Below are positions 53,596 through 63,955 of a stretch of DNA of 64,000 bases, in pieces. Below the pieces are notes generated by a model. It saw only the letters and a list, made by a program, of their open reading frames with translations. It did not search any database and had not been told where the DNA came from. Within the stretch, counting starts at the first letter, position 1; every line of letters starts with the position of its first letter. The position numbers were made by a program, and so were the translations under genes. The stretch comes from Pectinophora gossypiella (Eukaryota > Arthropoda > Insecta > Lepidoptera > Gelechiidae): contig NC_065422.1 in the NCBI RefSeq assembly GCF_024362695.1, forward strand, positions 12,399,534-12,463,533. Direction: 5' to 3'.

Positions 53596-54650
53596 TTTTA
53601 TGTAAAATGTACATGTAGAATAGAATAGAATAACTTGATTCCCTAAACAGTGAATCAAACAGTACGCAAAATAAATAAAATAAAAATAAATGGAGTGTAA
53701 GGGAATCAGCAGCATTATTAACATAGCTTCTTCTTCTCTCCTCTTCTTCTTCTTCGTACTATCTATGGACTCGTTTCTTTGATAATAAAATATTTTTATT
53801 TACTTATTATGAAACGATTGATGAACGTGTAAGAAGAGAAGTGTATCAGGGTCGAAGCAACTGGAATTTCATAGGCTCTGCGTCTACCCTAAAGGTAGTA
53901 TAGACTGCATCAAAGCTGCCTCGGTAGCTCAGTGCGTCATTACATCGGCCAGCGCACGGCGCGCGGCGCCGAGATGTCTGCCGATAGCGATCGCGTGCTT
54001 CGGTGGAGTATTTTGGGTAAAATACCAAGGTGGGACTGCCAGACAGTCGGTTACTTTGTTATAATAGTTTGTGGGGAATTGGTGAGCCGAAGATGATTTT
54101 TTGAGATCAATATTTTTGAAGATAGTCTTCTGTTTTAAGTCACAGATATCGCATGCTCAACGAGGCCGTTATCTGTATATGGCCTATTATTGTACTAATA
54201 GTATATTGTGCTATTAAGTACTAAAATTATTGTGCTTCTTTCATCCGAAATTAAGTACGTAGATATTATAGATACTATCAAAAAATATCCTAAAATATCG
54301 ACACATTGCTTGAATGACATGATTGTCTGAAGAGTATAGAAGTTTTCGTTTTAGCACCCTCTATTGGGTTGGCAGATTAGGTACTTAATAACATAAAAAT
54401 AATAAGTCACATTGCTAACAACTATGGAATTCTATTTATGACAAAAAATATTTGAATTAACACTCACTTATATTTAAACCAAATCAGCACTTAATTAAAT
54501 TGAATATAGAATGGCGTGACTGAATGAACAAAGGTTACAATTCTTGATTTAGAATTCTCATTTCAAAAAATAGGGCTGCTTTTTTCATGCATGCAGCCAA
54601 GTTAGATTATTCAAAGTTTTGCAAAATATCGTTACTTTTATCATCTCGCA
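53596..54650. other. Unassigned, with a tRNA-like GC-rich patch
   Basis: 53810-53900 is an 'AYPGGK'-type LINE scrap. 53918-54020 is GC-rich and starts 'gcctcggtagctcagtgcgt', which resembles a tRNA A-box and may be the head of another SINE. No gene was called. Confidence 0.4.
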
Positions 54651-54654
54651 ACAG

Positions 54655-54722
54655 GAAACACTCCAGGACTTCGAAACCGACCCCGCCAGAAGCGTGGTCG
54701 ACGATTTCGATTAGTTATTTCA
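54655..54722 (+). mobile_element. Jockey-type LINE fragment
   Basis: 'gacttcgaaaccgaccccgc' and 'gcgtggtcgacgatttcg' match about 2060-2100 of the first LINE. Confidence 0.65.
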
Positions 54723-54737
54723 AATAGAATGTGTTAG

Positions 54738-54985
54738 GGCATCACTAATTTAAGAGCCACGCTCTTGTCGGTGTAGCATTCTCCATGCTACTTTTTTAGG
54801 GAAAATAGGGCAGTGGTTTCCCTCCTGCCTTACGCCCCGCAGTACTCTGTCTGACGCGAGTGGGATGGCGTCCAGAGTCGTCTATTTCAAAGCCGTACTA
54901 GGACTCCTGTTCTCCGTCTGTGAATAGTACTGACAGTTACTGCCGCCCTCTGTCAGGTTCCAGGTTACAGTCCCTGTGACTTAGA
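54738..54985 (-). mobile_element. LINE 3' end, 'gagcgtggctctta' family
   Basis: Reverse copy: 'tttaagagccacgctcttgt', 'gggcagtggtttccctcctg', 'tcaggttccaggttacagtc'. Confidence 0.85.
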
Positions 54986-55192
54986 TTGGGTTGGGATGTA
55001 AGGTAAGTAATCTGTTAGGTACTGATCAATAAATGTACTTACATATATATTTTTTTCACGTTATAATTCAATTTTAAGTTAAGTATACTAAGTTGTAGTG
55101 CCCTTACAGAGTTCCTGTTTGTATACGTACTTTACTCTACTTTTAAGACTCTATAATAACATCAGGAATGCAATAAATATCTTATCTGACAC

Positions 55193-55426
55193 TTTGTGAT
55201 CCCTAGTTTGGTTAGGACATTACAGGCTGATCACCTGATTGTCCAAAAAGTAAGATGATCCGTGCTTCGGTAGGCACATTAAGCCGTTGGTCCCGGTAAC
55301 TACTTACTGATGCAAGTAAGTAATCGTTACATGAGCCGTGTCAGGGGCCTTTGGCGGCTCAATAATAACACCCTGACACCAGGGTTGATGAGGTTGGCGA
55401 TTCACAACCCACACGATAGAAGACCG
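55193..55426 (+). mobile_element. SINE-1, 5'-truncated
   Basis: It starts at 'ctttgtgatccctagtttgg', then core 'ccgtgcttcggtaggcacat', and ends at 'acaacccacacgatagaag'. Confidence 0.85.
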
Positions 55427-55628
55427 AGGATCACCCAACTTGGTCTAACAAAGCTCAGTGTCCGTGAATTGCTGGTACTTAGTTCTTCATACGATGGCTT
55501 TTCCGTTGAACACCCTAGTTTATGTTTTTTTGTTTTATCGACAGACGGCCGAAACGCGAATGCGCCACCTTTGCTTGCGTGAGTTCCGATACTATCTCAA
55601 TCAAACTACATTATCAAATGAGAACAGA

Positions 55629-55797
55629 GGGGTTAAAAGGGCCACATCGAAGCAATTCATCTAAAAAAAAGCAATATTGCAATTTAACATTTGCGCATAT
55701 AAAAGTAAGTGCGCAATGCACAATAAAAAAAAAGCAAAAGTAAAAGCAAAATTGCTTTTTTAGATGAATTGCTTCCATGTGGCCCTTTTAACTCCCC
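55629..55797. mobile_element. MITE-F, foldback
   Basis: The arms GGGTTAAAAGGGCCACAT and the complement of ATGTGGCCCTTTTAACTCCC enclose a second matching stretch 'gcaattcatctaaaaaa' / 'ttttttagatgaattgc'. It is an almost perfect long palindrome of about 170 bp. A partial copy is at 16318-16372. Confidence 0.8.
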
Positions 55798-55849
55798 AGC
55801 ATTTCAAAAGAATTTTATTTATATTATCATTTTTATCTCCAAATTTACA

Positions 55850-56175
55850 GCCTCCGTGGACTAGTAGTTAGAGCGTTAGGCTCACGATCTTGAGGTCCGG
55901 GTTCGATTCCCGATGGGGACATTGTCGAAATCACTTTGTGAGACTGTCCTTTGTTTGGTAAGGACTTTACAGGCTTGAATCACCTGATTGTCTAAAGAAT
56001 AAGTTGATTCCGTGCTTCGGAGGGCACGTTAAGCCGTTGGTCCCGTCTATTAGCCGTAAAAACACCTCCACCAACCCGCAGTGGAGCAGCGTGGTGGAGT
56101 ATGCTCCATGCCCCCCCGGTTGTTTAAGGGGAGGCCTGTGCCCAGCAGTGGGACGTATATAGGCTATTTATGTTA
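55850..56175 (+). mobile_element. SINE-2, full length
   Basis: 'agcctccgtggactagtagt', B-box 'gggttcgattcccgat', core, 'ccaacccgcagtggagcagc' and tail 'gcccagcagtgggacgtata'. Confidence 0.92.
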
Positions 56176-56204
56176 AGTTTATGTTATCTCCAAATTTTAC
56201 AGCT

Positions 56205-56290
56205 AGGCTCTTGTCGGCAGAGCTTTTTCCAGATTTCTTTTTCAAGTTCTTTGACCTCCTTGTCTTGTCTTCCTTTTTCTTTAACATTAT
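56205..56290 (-). pseudogene. LINE C-terminal scrap
   Basis: The minus frame reads KEVKELEKEIWKKLCRQEPS, like 4322-4425. Confidence 0.6.
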
Positions 56291-56513
56291 TAATATATTT
56301 TTTATTTTTTTGTAGGTCAACCCCTCGGTTCTCGATTCCCATGTCATGCTAGCTCATCGAACAATATATTAGGTTTCAGCCGTGGCTGGTTACCACCCTC
56401 CGGAAAAAGCATTGCCAAGCAACGAAACTCGTATTCCGTCAGAAGTATCTGAAGAAGTTGCTATTCTTAACTTAATTTTATAAACCTTAACTTAATTATG
56501 TCTATCCACTGAC

Positions 56514-56661
56514 CTATGAAACTGGAGTCATCATCAATGCGGTGGTCGTGAAGCGCATGCATGACGAGAGCGGCGAGCAGCGCGGGGCGCGCGGCGGGGA
56601 GGGGGGGCGCCAGCCCGCGCAGAGACACCGGCGCGGCAGCCCAGATGGCGCCGCACAGCAT
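56514..56661 (-). CDS. Candidate first coding exon with signal-peptide-like start, gene unknown
   Basis: On the minus strand ATG at 56661 opens 49 codons plus 1 nt to a donor-like ATAG|GTCAGT at 56513. The peptide runs MLCGAIWAAAPVSLRGLAPP, then LPAARPALLAALVMHALHDH, then RIDDDSSFI. The alanine/leucine-rich middle could be a signal peptide or anchor. The sequence is very GC-rich compared with its surroundings, as first exons with CpG-rich promoters can be. Its first part overlaps unit 1 of the tandem repeat below, which weakens the case. I do not recognise the protein. It might belong to the same minus-strand gene as the exon at 11957-12095, but nothing shows that. Confidence 0.33.
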
Positions 56662-57080
56662 CACCCAACCACCATCACGCTCTCACTCGCTCCTGTGGGC
56701 AGATACGTGGGTTAGAGAAGGACAGACTGTTGCGCTTGATTAACAGAGCGAAAGAGAGCAAACGCCGGCGCTACAGATCGCCACCCGACTAGCACCACGC
56801 TCTCACTCGCTCCTGTGGATAGGTACGTGGGTTAGAGAGAGACAAACTTCAGCGGATGATAAACAGAGAGATTCAGAACAAACACCATATCACCCGACTA
56901 CTATGACTCAACTCGCTCGCTTTTGCCGGAAGACAGGCGTGTCAGAAAAGGACAGATAGAGGCTATCAGCAATGAGATAGACAGAGATGGAGAACAGATA
57001 CCGGCACGGTAGCCCAAGTGACGTCGTACTGCATCACTCACCACTGCTAAGATTCGCTCATGCGCCGTCAAAATGATACG
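56615..57080. repeat. Diverged tandem repeat, units of about 120 bp
   Basis: Three to four units begin near 56621, 56753, 56876 and 56990. Shared blocks are 'agagacaccggcgcggcagc' / 'agaacagataccggcacggt', 'cacgctctcactcgctcctg' (56678 and 56798), 'tacgtgggttagaga' and 'gataaacagaga'. The units differ by many substitutions. Confidence 0.75.
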
Positions 57081-57205
57081 TTCGCTTTGTACAAGGACTA
57101 TTTTGTTTGTCCACAATTTTCGCAACACACCCAAGGCTCATGATTCAATCCAATCACGCTCCAAAAGAACTCTAGTAAGACAAATAACGGGTGGAATCCA
57201 CCTTG

Positions 57206-57375
57206 GATCATCATCATCTTCCTAGCATTATCCCGTTTTTCACAGGGTCCGCTTACCTAACCTGAAGATTTGACAGGTCCGGTTTATTACAGAAGCGACT
57301 GCCTGTCTGACCCTCCAACCCGTGAAGGAAACACCAGTCAAATACAGGTTAGGTTAGGTCACATACCTCCGAAAA
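57206..57375 (-). mobile_element. SINE-4 3' half
   Basis: Complement of the SINE-4 end: 'cctagcattatcccgttttt', 'ctgaagatttgacaggtccg', 'ggttaggtcacatacctccg'. Confidence 0.85.
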
Positions 57376-57453
57376 TGTCTTTATTTAGTAATTAGAATTT
57401 CATAATAATTTATCTTGAATCTAGTACACGACCCAATTGGGTAGTTTCCTAGG
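57376..57453. mobile_element. MITE-B right-end fragment in reverse
   Basis: 'gtctttatttagtaattag' with 'aatttatcttgaatctagta' is a minus-strand MITE-B end facing the plus-strand copy, as at 37.8 kb. Confidence 0.6.
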
Positions 57454-57918
57454 TCAAAGATAAATTATGAAATTCTGATCACTAAATAAAGACAGATCGA
57501 AAGGTGACAAAAAATGGTTTCCATTTTCCATTTACTTATTTATTAATTTTAATAAAGAAAAATGTAATAATAAATGCGACATTTTATCACGTTTTTCTAT
57601 GACGTCACATATTGCTTTTTCATACAAAGTCCATAGTAATTTCGTGCTTTGACGTTTATTAAAAAGTAACTGATTTGACTAGTTGGATACTACCCTATTC
57701 CCTTCTGTTAAGTTAGTAATTTATATGCCTACCTATTATGTCTCATCCCAGATCCTGTCAAAGATAGAAGATGATTGATTGAACTCCTGATGGAGTATCC
57801 GAGACATCCGCATCTTTGAAAGGACGGAAGTATTATTTGAGAAAGGGTCTGACTCAAAATTTTAGTCAATTGATTAAATTTGAGGGTAGCGCCACATTTA
57901 AGCTTAAGCTACATAGAC

Positions 57919-58211
57919 GAGGAGCTCGGTGGCGCAGCGGTAAACGAGCTCAGTCTGCGATTGTTGAAGTTAAGCAACTTTAGCAAAGGCCGGTCATAGG
58001 ATGGGTGACCACAAAAAAAAAGTTTTCATCTCGAGCTCCTCCGTGCTTCGGAAGGCACGTTAAGCCGTCGGTCCCGGCTGCATTAGCAGTCGTTAATAAC
58101 CACCAATCCGCACAGGGCCCGCGTGATGGTTTAAGGCCCGATCTCCCTATCCATCCATAGGGAAGGCCCGTGCCTCAGCAGTGGGGACGTTAATGGGCTG
58201 ATGATGATGAC
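57919..58211 (+). mobile_element. 5S-SINE, full length (duplication copy 1)
   Basis: 'gaggagctcggtggcgcagc', 'gttgaagttaagcaac', 'gatgggtgaccac', core 'cgtgcttcggaaggcacgtt', tail 'cagcagtggggacgttaatg' with (GAT)n. Confidence 0.93.
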
Positions 58212-58221
58212 ATAGAATATA

Positions 58222-58572
58222 CAGGGTGTTAGTGACATCGTACCGAATACTGAGAGGGATGATGCAGACCATGATTCTGAGATAATATCAAGTGGAATTT
58301 TCCAACGCAATTTTTTTTTTATTATTAAAAATTCTATACTTTTACGTTAGAAAACTCCACTTGATATTAACTCAGAATAATGGTCTGAATAATAATTATC
58401 CCCCTTACTTTTCGTAACGTTGTCACTTACACTCCGTACAAGGACATAAGTAGAGGTAGCCATACAAGTAGGTAGGTAGGTATGGGTGTTAGCACAGAAT
58501 AAATAATAGGTGTTAGTGACAATGATTCAGAGTTGATATCAAGTGGAATTTCCTGTCGGAAAATTCATAAAA
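58222..58572. mobile_element. MITE-A dimer, right end lost (copy 1)
   Basis: Left end 'acagggtgttagtgacatcg' after TA; joint 'tagccatacaagtagg' at about 58457; the second unit is cut off. Its twin is at 59586-59930. Confidence 0.85.
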
Positions 58573-58806
58573 CATTTATAGTTTACTGTCTATTTATTTG
58601 TACCTACTCTATTGTTTAAGTAGTTTTTATAACGTGTTTTGATTTTTATTTGTTACTTAGGTGTCCCTTTAACGTTACTTTTACTTTCTTCCAAAAATCA
58701 AATCAACTCGAATCAAATCAAATATCAATAAAGTACACACATACCTAAAACATAGCACACCTTTCAGTTTACACATACAGCGTTGATTTAACCTAAAGCC
58801 AATGTC

Positions 58807-60164
58807 AAAGTGTAAATTATTATGAAATTCTAATTACTAAATAAAGACAGATCGAAAGGTGACAAAAATGTTTTCTTTTTTCTATTTACTTATTTATGAA
58901 TTTTAATAAAGAAAAATGTAATAATAAATGCGACATTTTATCACGTTTTTCTATGACTTCACACATGTTACTTTTTCATATACATAAGTAAATTCCATAG
59001 TAATTTCGTGCTTTGACGTTTAGTAAAAAGTAACTGATTTGACTAGTTGGATACTACCCTATTCCCTTCTGTTAAGTTAGTAATTTATATGCCTACCTAT
59101 TATGTCTCATCCCAGATCCTGTCAAAGATAGAAGATGATTGATTGAACTCCTGATGGAGTATCCGAGACATCCGCATCTTTGAAAGGACGGAAGTATTAT
59201 TTGAGAAAGGGTCTGACTCAAAATTTTAGTCAATTAATTAAATTTGAGGGTAGCGCCACATTTAAGCTTAAGCTACATAGACGAGGAGCTCGGTGGCGCA
59301 GCGGTAAACGAGCTCAGTCTGCGATTGTTGAAGTTAAGCAACTTTAGCAAAGGCCGGTCATAGGATGGGTGACCACAAAAAAAAAGTTTTCATCTCGAGC
59401 TCCTCCGTGCTTCGGAAGGCACGTTAAGCCGTCGGTCCCGGCTGCATTAGCAGTCGTTAATAACCACCAATCCGCACAGGGCCCGCGTGATGGTTTAAGG
59501 CCCGATCTCCCTATCCATCCATAGGGAAGGCCCGTGCCTCAGCAGTGGGGACGTTAATGGGCTGATGATGATGACATAGAATATACAGGGTGTTAGTGAC
59601 ATCGTACCGAATACTGAGAGGGATGATGCAGACCATGATTCTGAGATAATATCAAGTGGAATTTTCCAACGCAATTTTTTTTTTATTATTAAAAATTCTA
59701 TACTTTTACGTTAGAAAACTCCACTTGATATTAACTCAGAATAATGGTCTGAATTATCCCCCTTACTTTTTGTAACGTTGTCACTTACACTCCGTACAAG
59801 GACATAAGTAGAGGTAGCCATACAAGTAGGTAGGTAGGTATGGGTGTTAGCACAGAATAAATAGTAGGTGTTAGTGACAATGATTCAGAGTTGATATCAA
59901 GTGGAATTTCCTGTCGGAAAATTCATAAAACATTTATAGTTTACTGTCTATTTATTTGTACCTACTCTATTGTTTAAGTAGTTTTTATAACGTGTTTTGA
60001 TTTTTATTTGTTACTTAGGTGTCCCTTTAACGTTACTTTTACTTTCTTCCAAAAATCAAATCAACTCGAATCAAATCAAATATCAATAAAGTACACACAT
60101 ACCTAAAACATAGCACACCTTTCAGTTTACACATACAGCGTTGATTTAACCTAAAGCCAATGTC
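58807..60164. repeat. Tandem duplication, copy 2
   Basis: It has the same order as copy 1: MITE-B (to about 59055), unique, 5S-SINE (59283-59577), MITE-A dimer (59586-59930) and unique. One 6-bp deletion relative to copy 1 lies at about 59754. The junction falls at the short match 'gtcaaag' shared by both copy starts. The MITE-B parts of the two copies are clearly less similar than the rest. Confidence 0.93.
59283..59577 (+). mobile_element. 5S-SINE, full length (duplication copy 2)
   Basis: Essentially identical to 57919-58211, present because of the tandem duplication and not an independent insertion. Confidence 0.93.
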
Positions 60165-60261
60165 GTTAATGTGTTAGCCATATGAACCAAACCTTTGTGA
60201 CTCATTCGATCAATAACATAACAAGCTCACGAATATGTCCTAATAGTGTAGTCAGAGACAC

Positions 60262-60555
60262 ATGACCATACATGACCCATGTCAGGGGCCGTTGACGGTT
60301 CAATAATAACCCTGCCAATAGAATTGAAGAAGTTGGTAATCAAGAAGAAGTAAGTATACATTTTTAAAGAACGTCTAGAAAACGTTTTTTCTCGCAGCTT
60401 CTTTTCCTTGGCTATACAGGTTGTGAGAAGCTGCAGTAGTTTTAGGCGGATGAGACGTTTGTTATGTAAAAAATGACGTTTTAAAGTGTACCTACTGAAT
60501 AGATATTTTTGAATTTGAATTTGAATCCACCTCACAAGCCACACGATAGAAAAAG
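60262..60555 (+). mobile_element. Degenerate SINE-1 tail split by a LINE-tail
   Basis: The SINE-1 tail (60262-60345, 'gacccatgtcaggggccgtt', 'aagttggtaatc') resumes at 60527 ('ccacctcacaagccacacga'). The LINE-tail 60350-60526 ('ttccttggctatacaggttg' to 'tttgaatttgaatttg') lies between, with AATC at both joints. Confidence 0.75.
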
Positions 60556-60999
60556 GACTATTAATAGTTACCACTGTGGTACTCTTGAGAACAGAACTCT
60601 TAATACACACAAGAACTTTATGTTATCTTCATTGTAACACCACAGTTACATTGTTGTACTAATAACATAAATGAATCCGCACACCAAAACAATAAATGCG
60701 ATGCACCACAGGATTGACACCCCAGCCCCTAAAGGGCATATACCTTTACACACGTTGCACATGAATTCTACAAAAATTAAAATATTAAAAGTGTGCTTGA
60801 GTCATTTTTGAAGGTAACAGTTATACTGACAAGTACTGACAGAATATTGGGGACAACGTCAAAAGGACTAATGATTATTAAGAAGATGGATTGGTGATGA
60901 GGTTTTAATAAGTACTTTTGTAAGGTGCCGGTTACGCTTTTTTATACCTTACCTCTTCTTCTTCTTTGCGAGTCGATGGCGATCGAAGCTAAATTTTAT
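60556..60999. other. Unassigned spacer
   Basis: No gene recognised. Confidence 0.4.
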
Positions 61000-61140
61000 G
61001 CCTGTCAATTACCCGTCCCTTTCTTTTTCAACGGATAAGAAAATGACAGGTACAACTTTTAAGTAAATCCATGCCATCTAATGCCATCTAATTTTATTAA
61101 AATAAAATTAGATGGCCATCTAATGCATAATTAGATGGCA
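61000..61140. mobile_element. MITE-D right end with end-to-end hairpin
   Basis: 'ggataagaaaatgacag' is the MITE-D inner core. 61083-61116 is a perfect hairpin GCCATCTAATTTTATT / complement with a 2-nt loop, made of two MITE-D outer ends facing each other. 'gatggc' motifs surround it. Confidence 0.75.
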
Positions 61141-62390
61141 TGCGTCTGCAGGAATTAGCACCATTACTGACACTACCCAATGAGAGACTTTCCAGATTGT
61201 ACGGTCTCGAACCGCACAGAGTTTACCTACGTCACGCACAACCTATTTTCAGGCTGCGTGACTATTTCACTTACTTAGTAATAATCTTTAGTGTAATAAC
61301 TAATCTCAACGTAAGCGATAATCTACCTTAATTCTATCTTGTAAACTAAATAACTGAATAATTATCGTCTTATATTGCATTCGCATCTTTCATTAACTTA
61401 CTAAGTATATTAAGAGAAGTGGGTGTTCAGACTTAAACTAAGAACGGGCTCCTACACAGATTCTTCTTCTATTCCTTTTATCCCCTGTTGGGAAGTAGAA
61501 CTCGAATAACAGATATCCACTTCTCGCGATGTCTTTAAAACTGTAAGTTGTCTTTTAAGTAAGTACCTTATGACTTATATCTCTTTTTGCCTCCATTAGA
61601 CATCACCTCCATAAGGCCGCCCTTTCTATTTACTATAAAGTTGTTCAAATCTATGCACGCTCCTTTTAATGTAGAACTAAATAATTGTTGAATTCGTTTC
61701 CTACTTTAACATAGGATAATAATCATATTAAGTACTAAATGAAATAAAATAACATTCGAATGGTTTAAAATACGAGAAAAGAGGTATTGTTCAATTAACA
61801 AATGAGTTTGTTAAGCAACAGCAACACGGACCTCCGTTGTTATGATATAAGATGTATATTATGTTACACTCTTAAATAAAAACATGCTAACATTAAATCA
61901 AAACTCCGACACAGAACACGGAACAAGGGAATATACAATTACCCGGAATCGCCAGTAATAGGACATCACCATTTAAATAAAGTACACCCGAGGGGATCAA
62001 TAAAACGACCCGTAACGGTTAACATACTTCATCAATCATAGAGTTTACTCCATTGTTTTGAGTAGACAACTCGGCGGCAGAAACCGGCCGTTTTGTGAAG
62101 TCATCGCGAAGCTTTGCTCTTAGTGCCACAAGGGTCTGTCTTCGGACCGTTCCTTTATACTAACTATAAATTCCAGTGGTTCGAGTAATGAAGTTTTCAA
62201 ACGTTTAATTTTGGTAAAGAAGTGACATTATAGCAAAAAGAAATATACACAGATGTATGGTAATGTTCTACTTCCACCAGCAAATTGCTTTTGAGCTGTA
62301 TTGGGAGCGAATAAAAAAGTTGGAACTCGTACATTTTTTTTTGTTGTAGATTACAATTTTATTTTGTAATTTTTCGTGTAAGTACTTACT
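61141..62390. other. Unassigned; one coding-like stretch at its start
   Basis: 61140-61331 is open on the plus strand (MRLQELAPLLTLPNERLSRL, YGLEPHRVYLRHAQPIFRLR). An acceptor-like 'gcgtctgcag' precedes it at 61151, but no clear donor follows. I did not recognise a family. The rest is AT-rich without features. Confidence 0.35.
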
Positions 62391-62394
62391 GCAT

Positions 62395-62712
62395 ATGATT
62401 TTTGAATGAACGCTTGCCTCTCACTTCGAGGTCGCAGGTTTGAATCCAACACAGGCCTAAACCAATGATTGTGGAATTTGTTTTCGAATTCATGTTTGGA
62501 TCATAAATGATTATCACGTGCTCAGTGAAGGAAAACAATCCCGAGAAATGCATTTTCGAAGGTAAATGACCTAACCTGTATTGGACTGATTTCCCTTCGC
62601 AGGTTGGAAGGTCAGACAGGCAGTCGCTTCTTGAAAAAACCGGACCTGTCAAATCTTCAGGTTAGGTAAACGGACCCTGTGAAAAACGGGACAATGCTAG
62701 AAAGATCATGAT
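62395..62712 (+). mobile_element. SINE-4
   Basis: 'gaacgcttgcctctcacttc', B-box-like 'ggtcgcaggtttgaatccaa', 'attcatgtttggatcataaa', 'ttcgcaggttggaaggtcag', 'aaaaacgggacaatgctag'. Confidence 0.9.
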
Positions 62713-63045
62713 ATGATTGCCGTTCTATATGTAGAATTATTCCTTATTCTATGTCGTAGGTCTAACAGAAATCTCGGTGCGGTGTGGGTAGTTAGTACAT
62801 CTTGCGATGGATATGATCGTGAACTTATGTGTAATGTAAATGTAGCAATCAACCTCTGTAAAAGGTGCAAGTAAACAAAACACAAACGAACAAGGACCTC
62901 ATAAAGCAGCGAGTGGTTGCGGTCAATGCGGTCGACCGCCTGTCACGGAGAAGGATAGTACGGTCGCTCGACGGCATAGTAACGTGGGATTTAACTTTGT
63001 GTTGAGAACATTGAGTGTAATGAGAATGGGTCCAAAAATATATAA
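62713..63045. other. Spacer with LINE-tail scrap
   Basis: 62768-62835 ('tctcggtgcggtgtgggtag', 'catcttgcgatgga') resembles 51935-51975. Otherwise nothing. Confidence 0.4.
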
Positions 63046-63047
63046 CA

Positions 63048-63140
63048 AATTAAATTCAAATTCAAATGTATTTATTGCATTGCTACAGGTCAAGAAGGTC
63101 TTAAACAATATTATATACATCCACTGCAGCATACCAGTCT
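63048..63140 (-). mobile_element. LINE 3' terminus, reverse
   Basis: 'aaattaaattcaaattcaaa' followed by 'tgtatttattgcattgctac' is the reverse of a LINE AATAAA-type 3' end. The minus frame 62923-63132 is not a gene. Confidence 0.5.
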
Positions 63141-63495
63141 AGGTGTACAATTTTTAATTCTGATATATTTAAATTTCAATTTCAAATTACCGTTAGATAT
63201 TAGACAATGTAATCAATTAATGACATTTAAATTTAAGCTGACTAGTTATTTAATTGAAAAAACATAGACAGACAACACATAGATAGACATTTTGTTCCGT
63301 TGACGAATATATTGATTATATTGTGTAACTTTATTTGAATGCTATTGTAATTTATTTCTTCATTTTATTTGTTATTTTAATCTATTATGTTTTAAATTCG
63401 CATTCCGAAAGGTGCGACATAGTGCGACATAAATTATATTGTAACAACCCTTTAACCTATGTTGAATGGAAAAGAATTTGAATTGAGAATTACTA
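63141..63495 (+). pseudogene. LINE RT C-terminal scrap and 3' UTR
   Basis: A short frame TFKFKLTSYLIEKT at about 63217-63262 is the usual end of a LINE protein. It is followed by a 3' UTR with 'attccgaaaggtgcgacata' and 'aacaaccctttaacctatgt', ending 'gaatttgaattgagaa'. Confidence 0.6.
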
Positions 63496-63855
63496 TTGTT
63501 ATGTTGGTAGTCGATTGGATTAGTCATCTACGAATATCGTAAACCAGAACAATATAAACTTCATTGGCATCATTCAAGCACCATTAAATAAAAATCATCT
63601 CGAAACTGATAACAGGATTCGAATGTCTGATTAAAAAAAGTTATATTAAAATGAAATGTCAACGATAACATATGAAATTGAAAAGCTTAACAAAATGCAT
63701 AAAGTACGGTTGACCAATCATCCGAATCCCTTTGCAAATATACTGTTGGATACCAGCAACAGGGTGAACATGCTCAAGAGAATGAAATAACAAAAATATT
63801 AGAATAAATGTGTAGTCCATCAGTGCCGAAGTGTGAGGATATATATATTTATTAT
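63496..63855. other. Unassigned spacer
   Basis: Nothing recognised. Confidence 0.35.
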
Positions 63856-63955
63856 TGTGTCAGGGGCCTTTGGCTGCTCAATTATAACCCAGACACCAGG
63901 GTTGATGAGGCTGGTATTCCACCTCACAACCCACACGATAAGAAGAAGATTGTGA
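63856..63955 (+). mobile_element. SINE-1 3' fragment
   Basis: 'tgtcaggggcctttggctgc', 'cagacaccagggttgatgag' and 'cacaacccacacgataagaa'. Confidence 0.85.

Larger units (their letters stand above)
57454..58806. repeat. Tandem duplication, copy 1
   Basis: It contains MITE-B (57441-57692), unique DNA (57693-57914), a 5S-SINE (57919-58211), a MITE-A dimer (58222-58572) and unique DNA. It is repeated immediately as copy 2 with only about four differences over the last 1.1 kb. Confidence 0.93.

Noticed and set aside
61140..61331. 63-codon plus-strand coding-like frame
   Set aside because: Protein-like composition, but no donor, no family match I can name, and it starts within a MITE-D remnant.
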